Of a stretch of DNA of 64,000 nt, positions 26,644 through 35,770 are shown piece by piece (within the stretch, counting starts at the first letter, position 1; the number at the start of each line of letters is the position of its first letter). Made by a program: the position numbers and the translations under genes. Origin of the DNA: Paracoccaceae bacterium (GTDB taxonomy: Bacteria; Pseudomonadota; Alphaproteobacteria; Rhodobacterales; Rhodobacteraceae); assembly GCA_006226775.1 (NCBI GenBank), contig SBGD01000009.1, forward strand, positions 1 through 64,000. Reading direction: 5' to 3'. The notes beneath the pieces were generated by a model that was given only the letters and a program-made list of their open reading frames with translations, had not been told where the DNA came from and searched no databases.

Positions 26644-27786
26644 ATGCACCTCGGCAGACGGACTTTCGCATTGGGCGCCGCGGCGCTTTGGCTGGCGGGC
26701 TGTGGCGGGCCCTCGGCGCGCAGCGGCGGCGGCAGGGCCACGGGCCTGCCCGCCGATCTGCGCCCGGTGCCCAATGCCGGCTACGACGCCTGGGTCGCCG
26801 CCTTCCGCGACCGCGCCGCGGCGCGCGGCATCGCGCCAGCCACCCTGGCGGAGGCCTTCCGCGCCGCCGGCTACCTGCCCGGCGTCGTCACCCGCGACCG
26901 CAACCAGACCGAATTCAAGCGCACGCTCGAGGATTACCTGTCGATCGCCGCCTCCGAGGAACGGGTGGCCAAGGGCCGCGCCGCCTTTGGCCGCCACCGC
27001 GCCAGCCTCGCGGCGATCGAGGCGCAATATGGCGTCGACGCCCATATCCTGACCGCGATCTGGGGGCTGGAGAGTTTCTATGGCGAGCGGCAGGGCGAGA
27101 TCCCGGTGATCTCGGCCACCTCGACCCTGGCCTATGACGCCCGCCGCGGGGCGTTTTTCGAGGCCCAGTTGATGGCCGCGCTGCGCATCCTGCAAAACGG
27201 CGACATCAGCGCCGGGCGGATGACCGGAAGCTGGGCCGGGGCGATGGGCCATACCCAGTTCATCCCCACCACCTACCAGGAATACGCGGTGGATTTCACC
27301 GGCGACGGGCGGCGCGACATCTGGTCGGCCGATCCCTCCGACGCGCTGGCCTCGACCGCCGCCTACCTTGCGCGCCATGGCTGGCGCCGCGGGCTGCGCT
27401 GGGGCGCCGAGGCCGGGCCGGGCGCACCGCAAGGCCGGGTGCTGCAACCCCAGGCCGGGGGACCGAGCTTCATTGTCACGAGCAATTTCAACACCATCAA
27501 GCGCTACAACAATTCCGACGCCTATGCGCTGGGCGTGGGCCACCTTGCCGACCGGATCGCCGGCGGCGGGCCGCTGCGCGGCAGCTTTCCGCCCGATCAA
27601 TACGGGCTGACCAAGGCCGACCGGATGCTTTTGCAGCAACGCCTGAACGCGCGGGGGTTCGACACCGGCACCCCCGACGGCGTGATCGGCGACATGACGC
27701 GCGAGGCGATCCGCGCCTTCCAGCGCCGCCAGGGGCTGGCGGTCACCGGCGATCCGTCGCCGGCGCTTCTGCGCGTGCTGGCCTAG
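26644..27786 (+). CDS. Lytic murein transglycosylase, MltB type, lipoprotein
   Basis: Peptidoglycan lytic transglycosylase of 380 residues. The signal sequence ends in a lipobox LAGC (Cys20), so it should be anchored in the outer membrane. The SLT/MltB catalytic domain has the Glu in [16 protein letters not shown], followed by [14 protein letters not shown] and [18 protein letters not shown]. The C-terminal peptidoglycan-binding domain (about 315-380) has [23 protein letters not shown]. The ATG at 26644 follows AGGAGCAAGAC. A second, signal-peptide-type paralogue lies at 57712-58890. Confidence 0.93.
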   Translation: MHLGRRTFALGAAALWLAGCGGPSARSGGGRATGLPADLRPVPNAGYDAWVAAFRDRAAARGIAPATLAEAFRAAGYLPGVVTRDRNQTEFKRTLEDYLSIAASEERVAKGRAAFGRHRASLAAIEAQYGVDAHILTAIWGLESFYGERQGEIPVISATSTLAYDARRGAFFEAQLMAALRILQNGDISAGRMTGSWAGAMGHTQFIPTTYQEYAVDFTGDGRRDIWSADPSDALASTAAYLARHGWRRGLRWGAEAGPGAPQGRVLQPQAGGPSFIVTSNFNTIKRYNNSDAYALGVGHLADRIAGGGPLRGSFPPDQYGLTKADRMLLQQRLNARGFDTGTPDGVIGDMTREAIRAFQRRQGLAVTGDPSPALLRVLA

Positions 27787-27854
27787 GAATTCGCGCAGCA
27801 GCCTTGGATTGCCGCGGCGCCATGCCTAGATGTTGCGGCAACGGAGGTGCGCCC

Positions 27855-28862
27855 ATGCAAAAGTTTTCCCTGCTCGACCTGTCGCCGGTGCCGGAAGGCA
27901 AGACCGTGGCCGATGCCCTGGCCCATACGCTCGATCTGGCCCGCGCCGCCGAGGCGGCGGGCTATCACCGCTTCTGGCTGGCCGAGCATCACAACATGCC
28001 GGGCATCGCCAGTGCCGCCACCGCCGTGCTGATCGGCCAGGTGGCGGCGGCGACCAAAACCATGCGGATCGGCGCCGGGGGCATCATGCTGCCCAACCAC
28101 GCGCCGCTGGTGGTGGCCGAGCAATTCGGCACCCTGGCCACGCTCTTTCCCGACCGCATCGACCTTGGCCTCGGCCGCGCGCCCGGCACCGACATGGCCA
28201 CCGCCCGCGCCCTGCGCCGCCACATGGCGCCGGAGGACAGCTTTCCCGCCGATGTGCAGGAGCTGATCGCCTATCTCGGCGACGGCACCGAGGACGCCCG
28301 GGTCCGCGCCATCCCCGGCGGCGGCACCCATGTGCCGGTCTGGATCCTCGGATCCAGCCTGTTCGGCGCGCAACTGGCGGCGCACCTGGGGCTTCCTTAT
28401 GCCTTTGCCTCGCATTTCGCGCCCGCCATGCTGGAAGAGGCGCTGGAGATCTACCGCCGCACCTTCCGCCCCTCGGCCCGGCTGAAAGAGCCCTATGCCA
28501 TCGTCGCCGCCGGGGTCTGTGCGGCGGAGACCGACGCCGAGGCGGAGTACCTGCGCTCGTCGCAGATCCTCGCCTTTGCCCGGCTGCGCATGGGCCGGCC
28601 CGGCAAGCTGCCCCATCCTGTGGCCGATGTCGCGGCAGAAGTGCCCGAGCCGGTGATGGAGCAGGTCCGCCACGCCCTGTCGGTCTCGGCCAGTGGCGCG
28701 CGCGACACCGTCAAGGCGGGCTTTGCCCGGATCATCGACCGCTATCGCCCCGACGAGTTGATGGTGACCGGCATGATCCACGACCCCGAAGCGCGACTCC
28801 GCTCGTTCCGCATCGCGGCGGAGGTGCTGGGCGAATTGCAGGCGGCCAGGGCGGCGGCCTGA
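27855..28862 (+). CDS. LLM-class flavin-dependent oxidoreductase (MsnO8-like)
   Basis: FMN-linked, luciferase-like monooxygenase-fold protein of 335 residues. It has the family start [61 protein letters not shown] and [10 protein letters not shown], all typical of the MsnO8/YhbW branch of the bacterial luciferase-like family. Substrate is unknown. An ATG at 27855 follows ACGGAGGTGC. It is downstream of the transglycosylase and upstream of the DUF4153 gene, all on the plus strand, without evident functional link. Confidence 0.88.
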   Translation: MQKFSLLDLSPVPEGKTVADALAHTLDLARAAEAAGYHRFWLAEHHNMPGIASAATAVLIGQVAAATKTMRIGAGGIMLPNHAPLVVAEQFGTLATLFPDRIDLGLGRAPGTDMATARALRRHMAPEDSFPADVQELIAYLGDGTEDARVRAIPGGGTHVPVWILGSSLFGAQLAAHLGLPYAFASHFAPAMLEEALEIYRRTFRPSARLKEPYAIVAAGVCAAETDAEAEYLRSSQILAFARLRMGRPGKLPHPVADVAAEVPEPVMEQVRHALSVSASGARDTVKAGFARIIDRYRPDELMVTGMIHDPEARLRSFRIAAEVLGELQAARAAA

Positions 28863-29040
28863 AACCGGGCGCGAAAGGAGCTGGTCCTGCACGCAGCCTT
28901 TCGGGCCCTCGGCCTGATCTTCACGCGCAAACGCACCGTCCCGGGCGATGCGCCCCGGGCCTTGGCGGGGCTGGCCAATGGCCGAAAATCCCGCCAGACT
29001 TGCCGCCAACAGGCCCCGGACAGGCCAGGAGAGACCGCGC

Positions 29041-30819
29041 ATGACCCAACCCGAGACGGAAACCGCGCTGCAACGGCTGGTCATGGCGCTGGTCGGGGCG
29101 CTGGCGGGGCTGGCGGCGTGGTATTTCATCGATCTGGCCGACAGCATGTTCCACCGCCCGCGGCTGTATCTGTTTACCGTCAACTTCGTGATGGGCGGGT
29201 TTACCATCCTGCTCGGCATCGTCGGCCCGCTGGGCTGGCCCCGGGCGCTGGCGGGCGCGCTGGGGATGGCGGCGCTGGTGGCCGGGTTGCTGACCTGGGC
29301 CACCCTGCGCTTCGAGACGCTCGCGCCCTTCTTCGACAGCGGCTTGCCGCTGGTCGCCATGGCGCTCCTGCTCTTTGTCGGCACGCCCTTCGTCTCGGCG
29401 GCGCTGCAACGGCGCGGCGGCGGCGTTTCCTACCCGCTGCTCTTCGACACCGCCTGGGCGATCCTGGTGCGCTATCTTGCCGCCTGGCTCTTTACCGGAG
29501 TCGCCTGGGCGCTGGTCTACCTGTCGAATGCGCTGTTCGAGATCGTCGGCGTCACCGTCATCGACGACCTTCTGGACATCGACCCGGTGCCCTTTGCCCT
29601 GACCGGCCTGTTTCTCGGGCTGGCCATTGCCATCATGCATGAACTCAGGGCCTATGTGTCGCCCTTCCTGGTGCTGCGGCTGTTCCGGGTGATCCTGCCG
29701 GTGCTGGCGGTGGTGGTGGCGGTCTTTCTTCTGGCGCTGCCGCTGCGCGGGCTCGACCGGCTGTTCGGCGCGCTGTCGGTGGCCGCGACGCTGATGGCGG
29801 TGACGATCGCGGCGATCACGCTGATCACCTCGACCCTCGACCGCAATTCCGAGGAAGAGGCCCGGGCCGCACCGCTGCGCTGGAGCGCGCGGATCATGTG
29901 CCTGATGCTGCCCTTCCTGACGGCGGCGGCGGCCTGGGCGGTCTGGCTGCGGGTCGACGCCTATGGCTGGACGCCCGCGCGCCTCGCCGCGGCGCTGAGC
30001 GCGGCGCTGCTGCTGGTCTATGCGCTGCTTTACGCCCTGTCGGTGCTGACCCCGGGCTGGGCGGCGCGCATCCGGCAGGTCAACCTCGTCATGGCGCTGG
30101 TGGTGCTGGCGCTCTCGGGCCTCTGGCTGACCCCGGCGATCCATGCCGAGGCGATCTCGACACGCTCGCAACTGGCGCGGTTCGAGGCGGGCAAGGTGGC
30201 GGCCGCCGACCTGGCGCTGTGGGAGATGAAGCACGACTGGGGCCGGGCCGGCGCGGCGGGGCTGTCGCGGCTGCGCGATCTGGCCGCGTCGGAAGAGGAG
30301 GCGCGCGCCAGCGCCCTGGCAACGGTGCTGGGCCGGCTCGACGCCGCCGCGGACCGCTACGAATACGACCGCGACCGGGCGACGCCGGCGGCCAGCCCGG
30401 CCGAACTGGCCGGACTTCTGGCGCAGATCCGCGTCTTTCCCGCGGGCCAGAGCGTCAGCGCCGGGGATCTGGCGACCCTGCAACCCTTTGCCCTCGACTG
30501 GCTGCGGACCAATTGCCCCGGCGGCACCGACGCGGCGCCGGGCTGTGTCATGATCCTGGCCGATCTCGATCCGCACCGGCCGGGCGAGGAGGGGCTCTTG
30601 CTGCAACGCACTGCCACTGAGGCGGGGCTGAGCGTCAATGCGCTGAGCCGGGTCGACGGGCGGCTGACGGTCGGGCGCGATCTTTACGAGGACGTGGCGG
30701 GCACCCGCCTGACCGACCGGCGCGAGGCGCTGCTGCGCGCGATGCAGACCGGCGAGATCAGCCTCGAGCCCAGCGGCATCCGCATGATCACCCTGGGCGG
30801 GACAAGCGTAATTCCATAG
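29041..30819 (+). CDS. DUF4153-domain membrane protein
   Basis: A 592-residue polytopic inner-membrane protein of unknown function. Roughly ten or more hydrophobic helices lie in residues 15-380. A soluble C-terminal region (about 390-592) follows, with a cysteine pair in LRTNCPGGTDAAPGCVMI. The DUF4153 hallmark SYPLLFDTAWAILVRYLAAWLFTGVAWALV is recognisable by type, followed by LFLGLAIAIMHEL. The ATG at 29041 follows GGAGAGACC; longer frame upstream rejected. No partner genes hint at a role. Confidence 0.8.
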   Translation: MTQPETETALQRLVMALVGALAGLAAWYFIDLADSMFHRPRLYLFTVNFVMGGFTILLGIVGPLGWPRALAGALGMAALVAGLLTWATLRFETLAPFFDSGLPLVAMALLLFVGTPFVSAALQRRGGGVSYPLLFDTAWAILVRYLAAWLFTGVAWALVYLSNALFEIVGVTVIDDLLDIDPVPFALTGLFLGLAIAIMHELRAYVSPFLVLRLFRVILPVLAVVVAVFLLALPLRGLDRLFGALSVAATLMAVTIAAITLITSTLDRNSEEEARAAPLRWSARIMCLMLPFLTAAAAWAVWLRVDAYGWTPARLAAALSAALLLVYALLYALSVLTPGWAARIRQVNLVMALVVLALSGLWLTPAIHAEAISTRSQLARFEAGKVAAADLALWEMKHDWGRAGAAGLSRLRDLAASEEEARASALATVLGRLDAAADRYEYDRDRATPAASPAELAGLLAQIRVFPAGQSVSAGDLATLQPFALDWLRTNCPGGTDAAPGCVMILADLDPHRPGEEGLLLQRTATEAGLSVNALSRVDGRLTVGRDLYEDVAGTRLTDRREALLRAMQTGEISLEPSGIRMITLGGTSVIP

Positions 30820-30885
30820 GATTTTAGATGTTGGGGAAACCTTAATAGATCACCGGCCATGCTGCGCCAAACGGAGCAAATGGCG

Positions 30886-31482
30886 ATGCATGGGCTGATC
30901 AACCGGGCGATCCAGTGTTTTTACCGCGATACCTATGGCGCTGCGGCCTGGGCCGACCTGGTGCGCCGGCTCGATCTCGACTTCACCGAGTTCGAGCCGA
31001 TGCTGCAATACGAGTGTTCGCTGACCTACCGGATGATCGACGCCATGGCGGCGGCGCTGGGCAAGGACCGCGATGTCGTGCTCGAGGATATCGGCACCTT
31101 CCTGATCACCAACCCCGCCGCCGAGGCCCCCCGGCGGCTGTTGCGATTCGGCGGCTATACCTTTCTCGATTTCCTGCATTCGCTGGACGATCTGCCCGAC
31201 CGGGCGCGGCTTGCGGTCGAGGACCTGGTGCTGCCGGTGCTGGAACTGCGCGAACACGGGCTCAACCAGTTCAGCCTGCGCTGCTCGGGCGATCCGCCGG
31301 GGATGGGCCATGTGCTGGTCGGCGTGCTGCGCGCCATGGCCGATGACTACGGCGCGCTGGTCTTCCTGGAACATGCCGGTACGGTGCAGGGTGCCGAGGT
31401 GATCGAAATCACCCTGATCGAGGCCGCCTTTGCCGAGGGCCGGACGTTCGAGCTGGGCATGGCGCGGGCCGAGGGGACGTGA
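30886..31482 (+). CDS. H-NOX (HNOB) domain protein, apparently without haem ligand
   Basis: A 198-residue protein with an H-NOX N-terminus (MHGLINRAIQCFYRDTYG). In gas-sensing H-NOX proteins a histidine near residue 102, in a DEVH-like helix, ligates haem, and a YxSxR motif near 131-135 holds the propionates. Aligned by eye, the histidine position here is Pro104 (HSLDDLPDRARL; the nearest His is 98), and YxSxR reads CSGDP at 133-137. Haem binding is therefore doubtful. The start chosen is the ATG at 30886, giving the family N-terminus; ATGs at 30859 and 30880 are alternatives. The stop overlaps the diguanylate-cyclase ATG by one base, so the two are coupled. Confidence 0.82.
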   Translation: MHGLINRAIQCFYRDTYGAAAWADLVRRLDLDFTEFEPMLQYECSLTYRMIDAMAAALGKDRDVVLEDIGTFLITNPAAEAPRRLLRFGGYTFLDFLHSLDDLPDRARLAVEDLVLPVLELREHGLNQFSLRCSGDPPGMGHVLVGVLRAMADDYGALVFLEHAGTVQGAEVIEITLIEAAFAEGRTFELGMARAEGT

Positions 31483-32513
31483 TGGAGCAGCTTTGCAATC
31501 TTCTCGATGTGCTATGTCCGATGCACCTGACGCTGGACCGGACCGGGCATATCGACCATGTCGGCCCGACCCTGGCCAAGCTGCGCCCGGGCGAGGTCAT
31601 CGTGGGCGAGCGCTTCCTCGAGGTCTTCGAGCTGCGCCGCCCGCAGGCGGTGACCCGGATGTCCGACCTGATGGCCCTGGCCGGCAACAAGCTGCACCTG
31701 CGGTTCCGCGACGCGCCGCGGACCGGGCTGAAGGGCGTGCTGGTGCCTGCCCCGGGTGGCGGCGGCGGGGCGGTGATCGACCTCTCCTTCGGGATTTCCG
31801 TGGTCGATGCGGTGCGCGACCATGCCCTGACCGCGGCGGATTTCGCCCATACCGACCTGACCATCGAGATGCTCTACCTGGTCGAGGCGAAATCGGCCGC
31901 CATGGAAGCCTCGCGCAAGCTCAACCAGCGGCTGCAGGGCGCCAAGATCGCCGCCGAGGAACAGGCCTTTACCGACACGCTCACCGGGCTCAAGAACCGC
32001 CGCGCCATGGATCACGTCCTGGCCCGGGTGGCCGAGAACGGCGGGCGATTCGCGCTGATGCACCTCGATCTGGATTTCTTCAAGGCGGTGAACGACACCC
32101 AGGGCCATGCCGCGGGCGATCACGTCCTGCAGGAGGTGGCCCGCATCCTGGTCGAGGAGACCCGCCGGGAGGATACGGTGGCGCGAATCGGTGGCGATGA
32201 ATTCATGCTGCTCTTTGCCGACCGGATGACCCGGCGCAGGCTCGAGGATATTTCCCGGCGCCTGATCGCGCGGCTGGAAAGGCCGATCGTCCATGGCGAG
32301 GCGGAGTGCCGGATTTCCGCCAGCATCGGCATCGCCATGAGCGAGGATTATCCCGATCTCGATATCGCCCGCATGCAGGAGGATGCCGATATCGCGCTCT
32401 ATGCCTCCAAGCACAATGGCCGCGCCTGCCACACCTTCTATGACATCTCGCTGCGCAATGCGCCCTATGTCGGCGCCGCTCCGCCGGGGCGGGGCGAGGT
32501 CACCTTGCGTTGA
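31482..32513 (+). CDS. HNOBA-GGDEF diguanylate cyclase
   Basis: A 343-residue predicted c-di-GMP synthase. The N-terminal region (about 1-130) resembles the PAS-like H-NOX-associated domain found in soluble guanylate cyclases (VGERFLEVFELRRP, then LTAADFAHTDLTIEMLYLVEAK). A coiled-coil-like linker follows (about 135-160), then a GGDEF domain with an intact active site (RIGGDEF, 237-241) and an inhibitory RxxD site (RRED, 228-231). No membrane segment. It is coupled to the H-NOX-like gene, the arrangement expected for H-NOX control of c-di-GMP. Confidence 0.88.
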   Translation: MEQLCNLLDVLCPMHLTLDRTGHIDHVGPTLAKLRPGEVIVGERFLEVFELRRPQAVTRMSDLMALAGNKLHLRFRDAPRTGLKGVLVPAPGGGGGAVIDLSFGISVVDAVRDHALTAADFAHTDLTIEMLYLVEAKSAAMEASRKLNQRLQGAKIAAEEQAFTDTLTGLKNRRAMDHVLARVAENGGRFALMHLDLDFFKAVNDTQGHAAGDHVLQEVARILVEETRREDTVARIGGDEFMLLFADRMTRRRLEDISRRLIARLERPIVHGEAECRISASIGIAMSEDYPDLDIARMQEDADIALYASKHNGRACHTFYDISLRNAPYVGAAPPGRGEVTLR

Positions 32514-32561
32514 CCCCGCCCGCGGGCCTACCCTCGGCCCCGGGCAGGCGGGGGAAGGGCC

Positions 32562-33239
32562 ATGACGGATTACACGCTCTACTATTGGCCGATCCCGTTT
32601 CGCGGCCATTTCATCCGATACGTGCTGGCCGCGGCCGAGGCCACCTGGGACGAACCCGCCACCGACGCGCTGACCGCGCTGAAATCGCGCGCGCCGGGCG
32701 ATCAGCCCTATCCCTTCATGGCGCCGCCGCTGCTGGTCGATCACGAAACCGGCCGCAGCCTGTCGCAGATGCCGGCGATCTTGATGTCGCTCGCCCGCGC
32801 GCACGAGTTGGTGGTCGACCCCGACCGCGACCTGCGGCTGATCTGCGATGCCTCGGACGTGCTGTTCGAGATCACCCGCCATCACGGCGCCGCCCTGTGG
32901 GACGCAGAGAGCTGGGCCGACTTCGCCGCCACCCGGTTGCCGCGCTGGATGCAGGTGCACGAGGCGCTGGTGCGCGCTTCGGGCGCGGGTTTTCTCGACG
33001 GCGGGGACGAGCCGATGCTGGGCGATCTGGTGCTGGCCGCGCTCTGGCACACGATGACCGACCGTCTGCCGCCGCTCGATCCGCTGCTGGAGACCCATGC
33101 GCCCGCCACCCGCGCGCTTGCGCTGCGCGTTGCCGAACGACCCGCCCTCGCCGCGATGCGCGCGGGCTGGGCCGACCGCCACCCGCTTTATTGCGGCGGC
33201 CGGATCGAGGCCTCGCTCTGCGAGGTGCTGGGGATGTGA
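32562..33239 (+). CDS. Glutathione S-transferase family protein
   Basis: A 225-residue GST-fold protein: N-terminal thioredoxin-like domain (LYYWPIPFRGHFIRYVLAAAE, then APPLLVDHETGRSLSQMPAIL with the cis-Pro and the glutathione-binding S/Q) and an alpha-helical C-terminal domain. The substrate is unknown and overall similarity to named GST classes looks low. The ATG at 32562 follows GGGGGAAGGGCC. It is downstream of the cyclase gene and followed by an extragenic hairpin. Confidence 0.8.
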   Translation: MTDYTLYYWPIPFRGHFIRYVLAAAEATWDEPATDALTALKSRAPGDQPYPFMAPPLLVDHETGRSLSQMPAILMSLARAHELVVDPDRDLRLICDASDVLFEITRHHGAALWDAESWADFAATRLPRWMQVHEALVRASGAGFLDGGDEPMLGDLVLAALWHTMTDRLPPLDPLLETHAPATRALALRVAERPALAAMRAGWADRHPLYCGGRIEASLCEVLGM

Positions 33240-33241
33240 CA

Positions 33242-33275
33242 GCGACATCCTGTCGCCCGCAGGCGACTGACGGCG
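33242..33275. repeat. Extragenic hairpin plus copy of the guaD-palindrome arm
   Basis: GCGACA-TCC-TGTCGC (33242-33256) is a perfect hairpin right after the GST stop. It is followed by a 20-base stretch (33256-33275) that matches 16115-16134 at 19 of 20 positions (core CCGCAGGCGACT). This ties the two intergenic sites to a common short repeat. Confidence 0.55.
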
Positions 33276-33341
33276 GGGGCCAAAGCCTGCTACCCTGCGC
33301 TCAGGCGCGACAGGGCGCCGGGCGCGGCGCGGGAGAGGAAC

Positions 33342-33824
33342 ATGACCACCAGGGACGATCTGCGGGAAAACGAGGTGGCGGTCACGGTTTCGCCGCCCGA
33401 GGATGCGGCGCTGCGGTTCATCGGCGTGATCCGCACGCCCTTCACCAGCCGCGATCTCTGTCCGCGCCAGGGCCGGCTCGACGGCCCCGAGTGCCGCCTT
33501 GTGGTGCAGGAGCCCTGGGTCGCCGGGCTTGCCGGGCTCGAGCGGTTCGAGCATGCCGACGTGCTCTACTGGCTGCATCAGAGCCGCCGCGACCTGGTGC
33601 TGCAGAGCCCGAAATCCGATGGCGCGCTGCGCGGCGTCTTTGCCCTGCGCTCGCCGATCCGGCCCAATCCCATCGGCCTGTCCAAGGTGCGCATCCTCGG
33701 CATCGAGGGCGCCGAGGTGGTGGTGCGCGGGCTCGATTGCCTTGACGGCACGCCGCTGCTCGACATCAAACCCGACCGCTGCGCCTATTCGCCGCTGGCC
33801 CCCGACAAGCCCGCCGATGGCTAG
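33342..33824 (+). CDS. TrmO/TsaA-family tRNA methyltransferase
   Basis: TsaA-domain protein of 160 residues. The family adds the N6-methyl group to t6A37 of tRNA using S-adenosylmethionine. Visible signatures are FIGVIRTPFTSRDLCPRQG, DVLYWLHQSRRD and the hallmark RSPIRPNPIGLSKV. It is shorter than E. coli TrmO (about 235 residues), lacking the C-terminal extension, as is common for the short TsaA forms. Substrate assignment is by family only. Confidence 0.83.
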   Translation: MTTRDDLRENEVAVTVSPPEDAALRFIGVIRTPFTSRDLCPRQGRLDGPECRLVVQEPWVAGLAGLERFEHADVLYWLHQSRRDLVLQSPKSDGALRGVFALRSPIRPNPIGLSKVRILGIEGAEVVVRGLDCLDGTPLLDIKPDRCAYSPLAPDKPADG

Positions 33825-33865
33825 CGGCCTTGCACCGCGCGCGCTAACCTGACAGAAACCATCAG

Positions 33866-35524
33866 ATGGCGGATGTTCCATTCTTCGGCCGGTTCAGCCG
33901 GTCCCGGGGCGAGTCCCTGAGTATCCTGCGCGCCCTCGCCTTCGCGGTGGCGCTGCTGTGCCTGCTGCCGATCGTGGCGGTGATCATCGCGGCGCTCAGC
34001 GGCGGGGTGGACACCCTGGGCCACCTGATCGCGACGGTGCTGCCGCGCTACGTGGCCAATACGCTGGTGCTGGTCATCGCGGTGGCGGGCGGCACGCTGG
34101 CCATCGGCACCGGGGCGGCCTGTTTCGTCACCATGACCGAGTTTCGCGGCCGCCGCCTGCTGGAGATCCTGCTGGTGCTGCCGCTGGCCTTTCCGGCCTA
34201 TGTGCTGGCCTATGCCTATACCCACCTGCTCGACCATCCCGGCATCGTCCAGACCACGCTGCGCGAGTTGATGGGCTGGGGCCCGCGCGACTACTGGTTC
34301 CCCGAGATCCGCAGTCTCGGCGGTGCGGCGGCCATGCTGGTGCTGGTGCTTTACCCCTACGTCTACCTGCTTTCGCGCGCGGCCTTCCTGGGCCAGAGCG
34401 CCAGCACCTTTCACGCCGCCCGCGCCCTGGGCAAGACGCCGCTGCAGGCCTTCCTGCTGGTCACCCTGCCGATGGCGCGCCCGGCGATTGCCGCCGGTGT
34501 CCTGCTGGCCACGATGGAGACCATCGCGGATTTCGGCACCGTCTCCTATTTCGGCGTGCCGACCTTTGCCACCGGCATCTACACCAGCTGGTTTTCCATG
34601 GCCGACCGGGCGGCGGCGGCGCAATTGTCGCTGGGCCTTCTGGCCTTCGCGCTGACCCTTGCGGTGCTCGAGCGGCGCAGCCGCGGCGACGCCAAGTACC
34701 ATGCCGGGCAGCGGATGGAGCGGCTGGGGCGGTTGCAGCTTTCGGGCTGGTCCGAGGTGGCGGCGCTGGCGCTCTGCGTCATCCCGGTGGTGCTGGGCGC
34801 GGTGGTGCCGGTGGTGGCGCTGGTGATCATGGGCCAGGGCTCGGGGCAGGATCTGTTCAGCCGCCGCTACGTCGATTTCATCCAGAACTCGCTGATCCTG
34901 GCCGGGACGGCGGCGCTGCTGACGGTCGGGGCGGCGATCGTGCTGGGCTATTTCCACCGGGCGGCCAGGACCCCGGGCGCGCGCTGGGCGATCCATGCCG
35001 GGCGGCTGGGCTACGCGGTGCCGGGCGGGGTGATCGCGGTGGGGCTGATGGTGCCCTTCGCCGCCTTCGACAACGCGCTGGACGCGGTGATGCGCGAGTG
35101 GTTCGGGGTCTCGACCGGGCTGCTCTTCACCGGCTCGATCTGGGTGCTGGTCTTTGCCTACATGATCCGTTTCATGGCTGCCGCCATCGGCGCCTACGAG
35201 GGCGGGCAGAGCGCGATCAACCCCAACCTCGACGCGGCATCGCGGATGCTGGGGCAGACCTCCTATGGCACGCTGCGCAAGGTGCATCTGCCGATCCTGA
35301 CGCCCTCGCTGCTGACCGCGCTGCTGATCGTCTTCGTCGACGTGATGAAGGAACTGCCGGCGACGCTGATCCTGCGGCCCTTCAACTTCGACACATTGGC
35401 GGTGCAGGCGCATCGGCTGGCGGCGGATGAACGGCTGGAGGGCGCGGCGGTGCCCTCGCTGGTGATCGTCGCGGTGGGGCTCTTGCCGGTGATCCTGCTG
35501 TGCCGCAGGGTGCGGCGCGGGTAG
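33866..35524 (+). CDS. Iron(III)-type ABC transporter permease, fused double module
   Basis: A 552-residue inner-membrane permease of the FbpB/ThiP type, made of two homologous BPD_transp modules of about six helices each. Both cytoplasmic EAA-like loops are visible: AARALGKTPLQAFLLVTLPMAR near 190 and AASRMLGQTSYGTLRKVHLPIL near 470. The substrate is inferred as ferric iron from family resemblance. The usual neighbouring substrate-binding protein and ATPase genes are absent here, so the partners must be elsewhere. Confidence 0.86.
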   Translation: MADVPFFGRFSRSRGESLSILRALAFAVALLCLLPIVAVIIAALSGGVDTLGHLIATVLPRYVANTLVLVIAVAGGTLAIGTGAACFVTMTEFRGRRLLEILLVLPLAFPAYVLAYAYTHLLDHPGIVQTTLRELMGWGPRDYWFPEIRSLGGAAAMLVLVLYPYVYLLSRAAFLGQSASTFHAARALGKTPLQAFLLVTLPMARPAIAAGVLLATMETIADFGTVSYFGVPTFATGIYTSWFSMADRAAAAQLSLGLLAFALTLAVLERRSRGDAKYHAGQRMERLGRLQLSGWSEVAALALCVIPVVLGAVVPVVALVIMGQGSGQDLFSRRYVDFIQNSLILAGTAALLTVGAAIVLGYFHRAARTPGARWAIHAGRLGYAVPGGVIAVGLMVPFAAFDNALDAVMREWFGVSTGLLFTGSIWVLVFAYMIRFMAAAIGAYEGGQSAINPNLDAASRMLGQTSYGTLRKVHLPILTPSLLTALLIVFVDVMKELPATLILRPFNFDTLAVQAHRLAADERLEGAAVPSLVIVAVGLLPVILLCRRVRRG

Positions 35525-35568
35525 GGGGTTGGCCTTTTGCGGTCATTCGATTGAGCCTTTCCCGGTCC

Positions 35569-35688
35569 GGAATCAAGCCGAAGGCGCCGGGCCAGCGGCG
35601 GCCCGCCCCCCGGGCTGCCGCTCCGGTGACGTCAGCGCATCGCTCGGAGGTCATCCGGACATGGCCGAGATAAAGTGCGCAGAATACC
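35569..35688. repeat. Intergenic repeat element, copy 1
   Basis: Shares ordered motifs with copy 2 (52950-53073): GGAATCAAG-CCGAAGG at the left, GACGTCAGCGCATCG at 35628, and ATAAAGTGCGCAGAATACC at 35670. Spacing agrees within four bases across the element. It lies between convergent genes (ABC permease and XRE regulator), exactly as copy 2 does. No convincing gene is encoded. Confidence 0.7.
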
Positions 35689-35770
35689 CGTGGCAGCGGC
35701 ATCCCGCGGGCCGCCGCTGGCCCGGCTCAGGTCGTGCTTTGCCGCAAGTTCCGCTCCCGGCCGGATACCG

